DNA of 64,000 nt from Ariolimax columbianus (lineage: Eukaryota > Mollusca > Gastropoda > Stylommatophora > Arionidae). The notes beneath the pieces were generated by a model, which ran no database searches, was not told the origin of the DNA, and worked only from the letters and a program-made list of their open reading frames with translations. This document shows positions 44,501 to 56,500 of the stretch, piece by piece. Numbering within the stretch: the stretch's first letter is position 1; every line of letters starts with the position of its first letter. Location: assembly GCA_036924085.1 (NCBI GenBank), contig JAVGWX010000011.1, forward strand, positions 30,743,886 through 30,807,885. Direction: 5' to 3'. Both the position numbers and the translations under genes were made by a program.

Positions 44501-47500
44501 AAGGAGTCTCCATGAAGATTGCAACCAATAGGCATTCAGGCATCCCCTGGAAACAATTTTGAATCAGCCAATCCTTTTAACACCTAGGCACTAATCATAC
44601 CATGGAATGTAAAAAAAAGGTCTTGTGTTGATTTCAATCAACACCGAAGGACTCTCCGCCAACAAAGAAACCCTAATGTCTAAGATATGCACTCAGTGCA
44701 AATGCGATGTACTAATGGTCCAAGAGACACATCGCGCAATCGCTGACAAAAGACCAAAAATAGAATGACGCTTGTTGCGGAGATACCAGATAAGCAATAT
44801 GGGAGTGCCATTTTTGTTACACCAAACCTAGATATAAGCTCAGTGCGCCAAATCTCCAGAGGAAACACAAATATACTTACGATTCAAACCCAATCATGTA
44901 CAGTAACACCAGTAGCCACTGAATGACGTTGTTTTCGACGAACCTGACAATTTCAGAACACAAAGGAACAAAATAGTCATAGGCGACTTCAACTTTCACA
45001 GCACTAGGAATCAGATGCTAATGGAGAAGAACTGGAGAACTGGGCAGAGCACAACGGACTGCAGCTCTTGCACGACCAAAAATTTCCACCGTCTTTTAAT
45101 AGCTGCAGATGGGGAAAATGTTACAATCCTGACAACATATTTGTTAGTGACAGGATAATACACCAAGTGGCAAAATCTGTAGAGGAGCCCATACCATGGA
45201 CGCAACACAGGTCCATATCATGCACTGTCACGGCAGTTGTCAAGTCGGAAAGCGTACCATTCAAAGACACTTCAACTGTCAACGAGCCAAATGGGGTCCA
45301 CTCGCCTATGACCTAGACAAAGAGATGCATAAATTAGAACCAACCCCCTCTAAATATGAGGCCTTTGTCAAACTTGTAAAAAGAATTTCTAGACAACACA
45401 TACCAAGAGGCTGCAGAACTCAGTATATTCCAGGCCTTAACGATGAATCAAAGGCGCTATACGAGCATCACCAAGCACTATTTGAAAGTGACCCTCTCTC
45501 TGATGTAACCATCCAGGCTGGGGAAGACCTACTACATGCCATATGAAAGTCAAAAACAAAAAAATGGTGCCACTCGGTGGAAGGCCTTGATATGAAACAA
45601 AACAATAGACGCACCTGGAAACTTATTAAAAACTTCAGTAATTATCCAGTGAGCGCTCCTGCAGGCACAACACAGGTCACCCCCAATCAAATAGCCCACC
45701 AATTACTACTGAACGGGAAAACCACTCAAAAAGCAGAACAAACCAACATCCAGCGAGACTGTAAACAGGAGAATGCATATTGGCAATACCTTTCTCCTTG
45801 CAAGAACTAAATGATGCAATATGTCAAATGAAAAACAACAAAAGCAGCTGGCGCAGATGAGTTGAGAACAGAGCAAATTAAAAATTTTAGACCAGAAACC
45901 ATTACATGGCTGCTGAAGCTTTTCAACACATGCATCGGTTCTATGCAAATTCCTAAAATCTGGAAAAAATCCCATGTGGTTGCTCTGCTTTATTTGTTTT
46001 AGACTTTTGGGAATGATTTCTTATATTTTTCACTTGGATTTTGGAGATTAATCCATTGTTGAGAATGGGGAAGTTAAGTTTTTGCAACAGATATTTTTTA
46101 GGTAGATCTGTTTAGATTGTTTATGTAGATACAATAATTACGTTTATAGTGGAAACTGACAGATAATCTGTTTTTAATGGAAATTTTTGTAAGCAAGGGA
46201 TACAGAAAGTCATACATGTTTTTTTTCAACACTTATCACCTTCATCTTCTTGCATTCCAGAAACTAACACACACACAACAAATACAATAATACCAACAAG
46301 TTCGTTATTCTTTACACCCAAACAAATCATATCTATACAACAACAAACAAAAAAGGTACAGGCTCTCAAACAACCTAGAAAAATGAGAGATGCTGAAAAA
46401 CGATGCAGCTGCAGGGAAAATTGCATAATATAGGGTGGCTAAGGTTAGTTGTGGGTTCTATGTATTTCTGGTATTTGATTGAAATGGGTCAGAATTGTCA
46501 AGATAGCCTTGACACCACAGAACAAATACACTTGACTGTTGCAGGGTTAAATTACAACTCTTGTAAACTAGGTTGGACAGGATATTATGAGGTGTGTTCC
46601 AATGAAACCGGACCAAACTGCAACAAGTAAACAAAGTACCATGCTCATGATAACGTCACTTCTGGTGTAAACAGCTCATACCAACTGTCAAGTTTGCAAA
46701 ATTTCATTATCCTACGACTCATAGTTTCCTCAGCAGACCATTGAAAACATGGCGAGTATGATACGGAATCCGTTCAGGAGTTGATAAGTGAGCGGTTTCT
46801 AACAGCTGAAGGATGTCGACCAGTTGACATTCATTGCAAAATGCAGGCAGTGTGTGGTGACAAAAGTGTGTCAAAGACAACAGTGAAGCACTGGACGATG
46901 TTTAAAGAAAGACATGAGTTGCAGCAACAATATGCAGCTGACGTGGTCTCAGAAGATCACGTCCTACTTTAAACATCATTGTCCAGTTCTTCACTATTGT
47001 CTTTGACACACTTTTGTCACCATATACTGCTTGCATTCTGCAATGAATGTCAACTGGTCGACATCCTTCAGCTGTTAGAAACTGAATCACCGCTCTCTGA
47101 TCAACTCTGGATGGATTCCGTATCACACCTGCCATGTTCTCAATGTTCTGCCGAGGATACTATACGAGTTGGAGGATAATGAAATTTTGCAAACTTGACA
47201 GTTTGTATGTGCTGTTTACACCAGAAGTGACATCATCATGCGCATCGTACGTATGTTGACTTGTTGCAGTTTGGTCATGTTTCATGGGAACATGCCTCGT
47301 TAATGGTCAAGACGACAAACATAGTTAATTAGGTTGAACAGTAAAGGTTAAGACCTAGAATGCTCCATACCTGGTACCACAGGATGAATGTTGCTGTTGA
47401 ACTTGACAACAAACTGATGGGATTCTCTCAAAGGGAAGCACTGCATGGGAAACAAGGGCTCCACCAATTCTGCTGTTCCTTCTAAAGTTGCAAGGACTCT

Positions 47501-50500
47501 ACTCTGAAAGGCTTGATCCAGTCTGAAAAAATGGTGATAATAGAGTCCAGCTAATCTAAACATGACATGGTATGGTGAATTCATGAGAACAGATTAACTA
47601 ACAATGTGAGGGTATAATGACAGGAATATTCTTCTTCTTCTGCATTCGTTCTCAATCTCCCGCTACCAAACCCTGAAAGGGCTTAAGTAGCCGAATGTAG
47701 TCCAGAGAACGGGATGCGTTCTGTCGTAGTTTACAGCTTAACTGCGGTATTTGCACCTTTTGGTACAACACATCCGACTTCAGCAAGCATTTTTTGAGTA
47801 CCGGGTTAGCATTCCCTCTTCGATCCCTTCTCCTTAGCCAGTCTGCCCTGCTGCAGCCTGTTATCCAGGATCACCGCGTGGAGGTGTAGAAGGGTCTTGG
47901 CAGCTCTGGTTCGCTGGCCCTGACACTAGCAGTCAGCTATGGGTCACTGACCACTGCAGCTCATGTGCTGCTCAGCGTCTTGATCCCACAGGAATATAAG
48001 ATGTGGTTATACAGCACGAAGAAGACCATGAGATGAGGCACATGGATAGATGCTACAACAAAAATCATACGATAACATGGGCTTTCTCAAGGGCAGCTAC
48101 GAAGACGTTCGGGAAGATTGTATCAATCACATGGATAAATGACACATTGTATTTGTATGTTGATTGGTCGGTAAAATATAGTAATCTCGGTTGAGCAGTC
48201 CTCATTTATCTATTTTTCTATCAGCTTAGCATCTCTCCACATGCTGAGGTTGGAGAACTTGTGCTCCTCAATGATCCTGGGAATTTATATCGGCAGGAGT
48301 ATTACTTCTGGTTGGGTCATCAAAGACAGCTTCTTGGATAGCGACCATCACTACGGATGAGCTGGCATGATCTCCCAGGTGGTGGAGAATACCACGACTT
48401 CAGATGAGCTCGCATGATCTCCAAGGCGGTGGGGAATGCCACATGTGCCATCACTACAGATGAGCTGGCATAATCTCCCAGGCGGTGGGGAATGCCACAT
48501 GTGTCATCACCACAGATGCGGTGGGGAATGCCACATGTGCCATCACTACAGATGAGCTGGCATGATCTCCAAGATGGTGGGGAATGCCACATGTGCCATC
48601 ACTACAGATGAGCTGGCATAATCTCCCAGGTGGTGGGGAATGCCACATGTGCCATCACTATGGATGAGCTGGTCTAACTGACTGAGGAATGATGTAATTG
48701 CCAACTTGGATGTGTGTGCTATGCTATAAGATTTTGGGAATCATCACTAATTCATTTGCATTATGTTGAGTAAGGTATTTTAGCCACGATTATTCAGCGT
48801 TTCCATCAACTGTCCCAGGCGACAGATCCTGCACACTGCCAATGAATTTATTCTGTCAAGCTAGCAGCATCAAGTAGCTTGAGAACCTGTAAACATCTTT
48901 TGTGAGGAAGAATGTTCATAATCATGGTTGCTCTATGGTCACCATCTATACTTAACTGATGTATTACTTCTACGTTAGTAAAAGAATTTGATATTGTTAG
49001 CAAGTAGTGAATCTCAGTCTTAGATTCCCAGTTTCGGCAGTGCCATGTCCACCTTTTCCCAGCAGATATCTTGAAGTAAGTATTCATGACATGTAGTTTT
49101 TGTATTTCAGCAACGACAGTTAGGTGTTCTCCTCACACATTTCTCGTGTCATAAGAAAAAAATCCCAAGGTAGCATTTCACTTGGCTCCACTGTTTCTTC
49201 ATCTGACATAAAACATACAATGTAGACATTTCTGAACCCTTTTCAGCTCGTAGACGCCATCGTAAGTCACAATAAAAATTAAAAATTTCAGCCTATTACA
49301 ACAAACACAAACTTCTTAAACATTTAGTTTGCAGAATTTCATTTTTTTTAGTGGCACTAAGAAATGTCAACATCCACACATGTGCGATTATATTTACCTG
49401 TAGAAATAATTTTGATTGGTAAACATTTGAGAAAGTTATTATTTTTCAAATCGTCACATATATTTATTGGAAAGTTTAGCTTCAAGGCCAGAGAAATAAT
49501 TTATTATTTGATCAAACCAATGATCACACATCTGGATTATTTGTGGATATTCAATGCAGGCCTGATTCAGACTTTGACTGGGACATATAATAAGAAAGGT
49601 ATGGGTTAACGGAATTGACATGGATATAACGGTGAAACAGACAATGCAGTGAGTAACAAAAAATGTGTTCCTCTCAAATTTTCAATTTTGCATTAATACC
49701 ACTTAAAATAGGGGGTTCATTTGTAACTGGGTACCTGCCCTACAGTTAGGGAAAGAAAAGCAGCGAGAAATGAAACTGGTCACCACACCTCACACAAGCT
49801 GTGGCTTAGTACAATGAAGTCTCTAACACTTCATCCCCGAAGGCAGTTTCTATTATGGGACTTTTTATTAATCTCTCTCTTTTTCCCCTTCTATCACCCA
49901 GGGGTGCATAGGCCATCAACCAACCCTCACCAAGCAGCTTCCTGTGTAATCTTTTCCACTTCTTTCCAGCTTTTTCCTGTTTTCTTTACTTCTGCCTCCA
50001 GATCTCGTCTCCACGTATTCCTTGGTCTGCCTATGCCTTTCCTTCCCTGGGCGTTCCATGACAGGGATTGTTTGGTGATACTGCCTGGGGCTTTCTTAAC
50101 CCTTTCGCTGCTTCACTTTTTTCAGCCAAGTCTGGCCCAGTGCCACTGCATTTTTTGGACATGATCAGTTTTAAGGGTGATAATTTTAGAAATACATAAA
50201 AAAATCAACCAATAAACTTTGGACCTTGAGACATTACCATCATGCAGGGCGACAACATGCTCACTGGAAAAAAGGCAGCAAACGCCTTTATAGAACATTA
50301 TGCCAGAGCAAACCACATTGATGTTCCTACAAATAGGCATACCAACATTAATGAAGAACAAAAGAGGCACGACAACATCAATATGGCACCAGAGGAGCAC
50401 ATGATGGCAAAACTAACAATGAATGAAATGGAAGAGGCTATGAGAACTCTAAAGAAAAAGAAATCGCCCTGAAAAGATGGTGTAACAAACGAAATGCTGA

Positions 50501-53500
50501 TGGGGCGGGGCCAAACAGCAAAGAGAAAGTTACTATACGTCCTGAACCAAAGCTGGAAAAGGGGAATTGTACCTCACGCATGGAAAGACACTGTACTTAT
50601 ACCAGTACCAAAGAAAGAAAAAGATAGAACTGATCCAAATGGATACAGGAAAACTGATGGAGCATATGATAAACACCATACTGATGTGGCATCTGGAAGA
50701 AAAACACATACTAATTCCACAGCAAGCAGGCTTTAGACAGCACAGATCTACTGAGGATCAGATCACTCTCATAGCACAGGAAATAGAAGATGCCTACCAG
50801 GCACAGAAACACACAGTAGCGGTCTGGGTGGACCTGGAAAAGGCATTTCACAAAGTCTGGAAAGACGGACTTAGAGTCAAGCTAAGGAGAAGTGAAGTTT
50901 GTGGGAGAATGTACAAGTGGATCAACCACTATGGACAGAGTACAAGTACAAGGGCAGAAGAGCAAAAAGGTGACACTCGAGCAGGGAGTACCCCAAGGGG
51001 GAATACTGTCACCCACACTCTTCCTGGTGTATATAAACGACATTACAGAGAATATACCAAGAAGAGTCCATAGCTCAATGTTTGCAGACGATCTGGCTAT
51101 GTGGACCTCTGAAAAGAATCTCACCATAGCAAGAAATCGGATGCAGCAGGCCCTAACATCGCTGGAAGAGTGGGCTAACTCATGGCTGGTCAAAATAAAC
51201 GAGGAGAAAACCACATGTACAATATTCTCGCTTTCAATCAAACCCCAAAACACCAAAATAAGTTTTAACGGCAAATATATGCGACCAAACGACAACCCAA
51301 ACTACCTGGGAGTCACATTTGATCGGCGCATGATATGGAAAAGTCAGATCGAGAGAAACCGAATGAGAGCCAGAGAAAGAATGGCAATCATGAGGAAACT
51401 TGCTGGCACAAGCTGGGGAGCAGACAAAAGTATACTAAAGAAACTGTACACTGGAAGAGTGAGACCAGTTCTCGAGTATGGCATTGCGGCATGGACAACA
51501 GCAGCGAAGGCGAACTTTGATAAAATTAGCAAACTCCAAAACCAAGCCATATGAGAGTTATAACAGGAGGCATGAAGTCAACGCCAATTGTAGAACTGGA
51601 AAAGATTACAAATCTGCAATCCATGACCGACAGAAGAGACTGCAGAGCCCAGCAGCTAGCAGAGATACTCAGAAGACTGACAGACCATCCAATGCATAAG
51701 AGACTAAATAATTTTGGAAATGGGAAACTAAAGCGGAGAAACTTTGCAGAAATAGCAAAAGCAAAGATGAGCGAAGACCCTATGAACGCATTAACAACAC
51801 CAAAGCCCATCCCTACTGTACGCAAACCTACCTGGAGGCAGCATATATTTCCAGAGGTGGTAGAAAATACACCAGGTATTGGAAACAAGAACAGCCAGAC
51901 TGAAAAAGACAGAAGAGACATAACCCTGAGGTACATAAACAAAAAACTACCCAGGCATGGACTAGACCCATGCATACACCGACGGCTCTGTAACAAACAC
52001 AACACAGAACGGAGGGGCAGGGGTATTCCTGAGCCTACCAAATGGTAGAAAAATAACACTGTCAGTGGCAACTGGAAAATACTCAAGCAATTTCAGAGCG
52101 GAGGCAGAGGCACTGAGGGCTGCAGTAGAAGAAATGGTGTCATGCAAAAGAAATGAAAGCCATTTGTCCTGTTTACGGATGCCCTGGCCGTAGTCACAGC
52201 ACTAAAAAGCCAGAAAAATACTGAACTTAATGATTTAAGAGCAGTACTTTGTCAACTATGCCCGCACCAAAAAGAGTAGTGGTACAGTGGGTTCCATCCC
52301 ACTGTAACATCCAAGGCAACGAGGAGGTAGACTGGCAAAAGAAGGTGCAAGACTACCACAACCAGATACTAGTGTGACATACGAAGAGTCAAAAAGGCTT
52401 ATTAGAGCTAGATACATGACAAAATAGGAAACAGAACATACTGGCTACACAAAAAACGATGCCTATTACCAGTTGAATAGAAGAGAGCAGGTCATGGTCT
52501 TCAGACTTCGCACTGGCCACAATAGACTGAGGTACCACCTATTCAACAAATTGAAGATAGGTGGCACCGACGAATGCTCGTGTGGTACCGGGAAAATAAC
52601 CGCTGAAAATCTGCTGCAAAACTGTCAGACATACGAGGATGAGAGAAAGCAGATGTGGCCATCACCAGTGGCAACACTAGACAAGCTATATGGCAGTGTC
52701 GACAGCCTCAGGATGACCGCTGTTTTTTTCGAAAAAATAAAGGTTGACGTCTGACAGCGTACGAAGAAGAAGAAGAAGAAGAAGAAAGACCTTGAGACTT
52801 TTAGATAGTGTTTGGACATGGTTAAGCTTAACAATTTTGACATCATCATGTAACCTTGGGTCACGTGACCTTGGCAGCCATCTTGGATTTTATATTTTAT
52901 CGTATAAAGCAGGGTACATTCCAAAAACTTTTACAAAAAATAAGATGATTTCAATGCTAAAACACACTGATGACATGTTAGATGACATGCTATGAAACAT
53001 TATTTGATGTTTAACCTGTAGCACTCCAATGTCCTGTCTCTTTGAACCAGCTCGGCCTGCAAAAACGGTGTGCGGAAAAAAATTTTTTTTTTTTGAACGG
53101 AGTCACTCCTGACAGCCATTTTTTACTGCTGACTACGCCCTCCATATATACACGATATTTTGCCGGTTAAAGTATCGTATGTGCGATTACAAATGGCTTT
53201 TGAACAGTTTTAATTTTGTATACGCCGTTTGGAGCAAGCCAACTTTTTGCGAAAGGGGAAGTAGGTTGTTGAGAAAGATTTTTATCGCGTAGATCTGTTT
53301 ATTTTGTTTGTTTAAATGAAAGAACTACGTTTGAATTGGAAACTAACAGTTGTGTAGATATTGTAAACACAGTATCGATACGTTGTTGTGGTTTCCATGG
53401 TTTTCTATCGAAGCGACTAGGCCTAGTGGTCGAGTCCAAATTTTTCCCGAGATTTTCATAAATTTTCAACTTCATCTTTTTAAATCTCAAAAACTAACAA

Positions 53501-56500
53501 ACATACAACAAAAACAATAACACCCACATGTTCGTTATGCTATTGTGTATCTACACACCAGAAAATCATATTTATTGACAAACAAACATAAAAGTTACAA
53601 ATTTTGAAAGACGACTACCACAGTGACTAATTAAGAAAATTAATTAGGTCAAATTTAGTCACTAATTATGTAGCGTGCCTAAGGTTAAATCATTTCTAAC
53701 ATGTTTTTTTTAGTGTTATTTGAGTCTTGCAAGATGCTGTATTTTTCAGGTCAAAATTTTTTTTAAATCAAAATATTATATCATATAGTTTATATTTTTT
53801 TCACATTTATGTTATGTTTTCATATCAACATTGCAACTAACCTGTCTGTATGTACATATAGCCCATGGTTCATAATCCAAATGCTAATCCTGTTGGCGTC
53901 ACTCCCCATACTTGTCCACAGTATGATACAATTCGAAGCATGGGACAACATACAAAGCAACATTGCAGCCTTTACAAAAATACGAAGTTTGGGCTCGCTT
54001 CCCAGCAGTATTGCAAACAACACATCTTGGTTTGTGTTTGGGATTGTCATATTTGTTGATGAAGTGTCTGGCAGATAGATGATGCACTGGCACTAGAAGC
54101 AGAGGCGCTGCGAGCAACAGTTGCTGCCTCAAAAGGGTTGTTTGTGCTCAGAATTTGGCGAAACTTCTTAGATGACATTTTGCTGCCTGTGGTAGTATCT
54201 TTATAGAGAATATACACATTTACTGTACATGTTTCTATCAGAAAATGAAACAGGGGGAGATACCACTTCAAAGATTTATGGAGGTAGGGGTAAGTGCCAT
54301 AAATTTGGTCAAAGTGGTGACACCCCCAATGTGAAGATCGTAGTTCTCAATCAAAGGTGGCATGTGTACAATCTACTATTGGGATGGCCTTTAGTGCGCA
54401 ACCTTTTTTGTATTATATAATTTCCATCAACGGTGGAGAAAGGCTTACGTGACAGCCAACATGGACTCATCAGTTCTTACCGCAAATCGAGGAGGTTCAC
54501 CTTTCTTCAGCTTGAGATGCTTTTTTTTAAGTTGGTCTGGAAATTGTTTCCTGTTATCAGAAACAGTCCCACAAGCTCCAGTGTTTGCACCTGAGTTGCA
54601 TTAACAGTTCCGGTGATGTAAAGTAAGAGTCGGTGAACACAATATGACCTTTCCCCTTGTAGTCTGTAAGAAGCTCATGTACGACTCTTGCACTAATTGA
54701 TTCACCTGGATCTCGATTTTCCTCTTTGCCTGTATACATTTTCAGCTTGAGGCAGTAGTGTGTTAAAGAATCGGCCAAAACAAACACCTTCAACCCCCAT
54801 TTTGTGGGTTTGGCAGGGAGATACTGCATCATGTGTATTCGTCCCTTGAATCTTACCATTGATTCATCAATTGCAAGATGCTGGCCAGGAGTGTAGAACT
54901 GCCCAAATGTTGACAAAATGATGTCCAGTAAGCCTTGAATCTTAAATAAAGTATTGTATCCAGGCTGTGCCCTATCTATTCTTTGGACATTGTCACAAAA
55001 AATGTAGAAATGAACAAAGAATTTGGTAGCAGTTCCTAATTATGACTCTCGTGAACGGCATTTGAGTAAGCCAATGAGCCGTTTCCTAATAATCACTTAG
55101 TGAAGGCTTTTTGCACAATCCCATTGCAATTTGAAGACCAAGAAAAGCTTCAACTTCCTCAAAAGATGTAGGCTGTCAATTCTGTTTACGGAATTCATCC
55201 GAATAGCTATTACTGTTGGCATGTTGTTCTGCATAGCGATTTGTCTCTTGGACAATAAGGGTGATTGCAGTGTCTGGGAAGTAGAGTCTAAAATAATCTC
55301 TAACAGAAAAGTTTGTTGTGTTTACCTGACTGCCCTGTTCAAGAACATATTGATGTGCCCAATTCTGTGCAAACACATCCTCTACAGTCTCTGGAACTTT
55401 CCATGTCCACTTTGTTTCATTATGTTTAGATCTAGTAGTGGCAGTGCCACACCTCCTTTTTTTGAGGTGGGAGTCCATCTCCCGTCCCTGCACCACAAGA
55501 AGTATCTCCTGTCGACCTAACATCACCATCACTTGAATTGACGTTCAGTTCTATATCAGATTCTGAGTCCGTTATATCACTAGAACCAGCTAAAAAGTCT
55601 GAATCAGAGTTATTATGGACCTGGGTATCATCAGCTACATCGCTCATTCTGAAATTTTTGTTTACGTATTGAAAAAATGCGATAAAAACATTATATTTCG
55701 GACTGTCTGTGTTAAATTATTCAAAACACATACGTGTTTGTGTAGCGCAAATCACCGAAATAAAACCTCATACCGCTCTACGACTATCGTCGGCCGAGGC
55801 AGCGAAATGGTTAATGTATGACTCATCCATCTCCACTTTCTTCCTAAGATTTCCTGTTCCAATTTACCTTGTCCCGGTCTTTCCCACAGTCTGTCATTTG
55901 TAACTTTGTCAAACCATTTTATACCAAGTATCTTTCTCCGGCATCTGTTGACAAAACCCTGCAGTCTCCTGCCATTGTCTTTGGTCATCCTCCAGGTTTC
56001 CACTCCATACAGCAAGAATGGCTTCACATTTGAATAGAAAATCCTTATTGTCTTCCTTCTTATTTCCTTGGTGTTCCATATGGGTTTGAACATTCCCAAT
56101 GCAACTTTTACTGTTTGTATCCTTGTTTTTATATCTTCGCATGTCCAATTTACTATTGCCCCTTAAATTTGAACTAGGGGCCTAGATCTTAAGCAAATTG
56201 GTTATCCTCCCTCTTTCAAAGCTTGTAACTTTTCTGTTTGTTGGTTAATAAATATAATTTTCTTGTATGTAAAGACACAATTGAATAAAGAACTTGTTGG
56301 TGTTATTGTTTTTGTTGGTGTTATTGTTTTTGTTGGTGGTGTTGTTTTTGTTCTGTGTTTGTTAGTTTCTGAGATACAAAAAGATGAAGGTAAAAATTTA
56401 TTGAAACGAAAAAAGAAATTTGGACTTGACCTAGTAGCTCCAATAAAAATCCATGGAAACCACAACAATGTATCGATACTGTGTTTTCAATATCGACACA

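Larger units (their letters stand above)
50100..55810 (-). mobile_element. piggyBac element with two later insertions
   Basis: Flanked by TTAA at 50096-50099 and 55811-55814. Terminal inverted repeats: CCCTTTCGCTGCTTCAC (left) and, reading inward from the right, CCATTTCGCTGCCTCGG. Inside are a transposase pseudogene (53899-55647, minus), a LINE (50233-52787) and a MITE (53015-53684). Subtracting both insertions and their target duplications leaves about 2.47 kb, the normal size of an autonomous piggyBac element. Confidence 0.88.

Noticed and set aside
48320..48648. His/Pro-rich open frames on the minus strand
   Set aside because: They lie wholly within the 57-bp minisatellite.
53820..54078. 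Open frames on the plus strand opposite the piggyBac C-terminus
   Set aside because: Antisense shadows. The minus strand encodes the recognisable Cys-rich domain.
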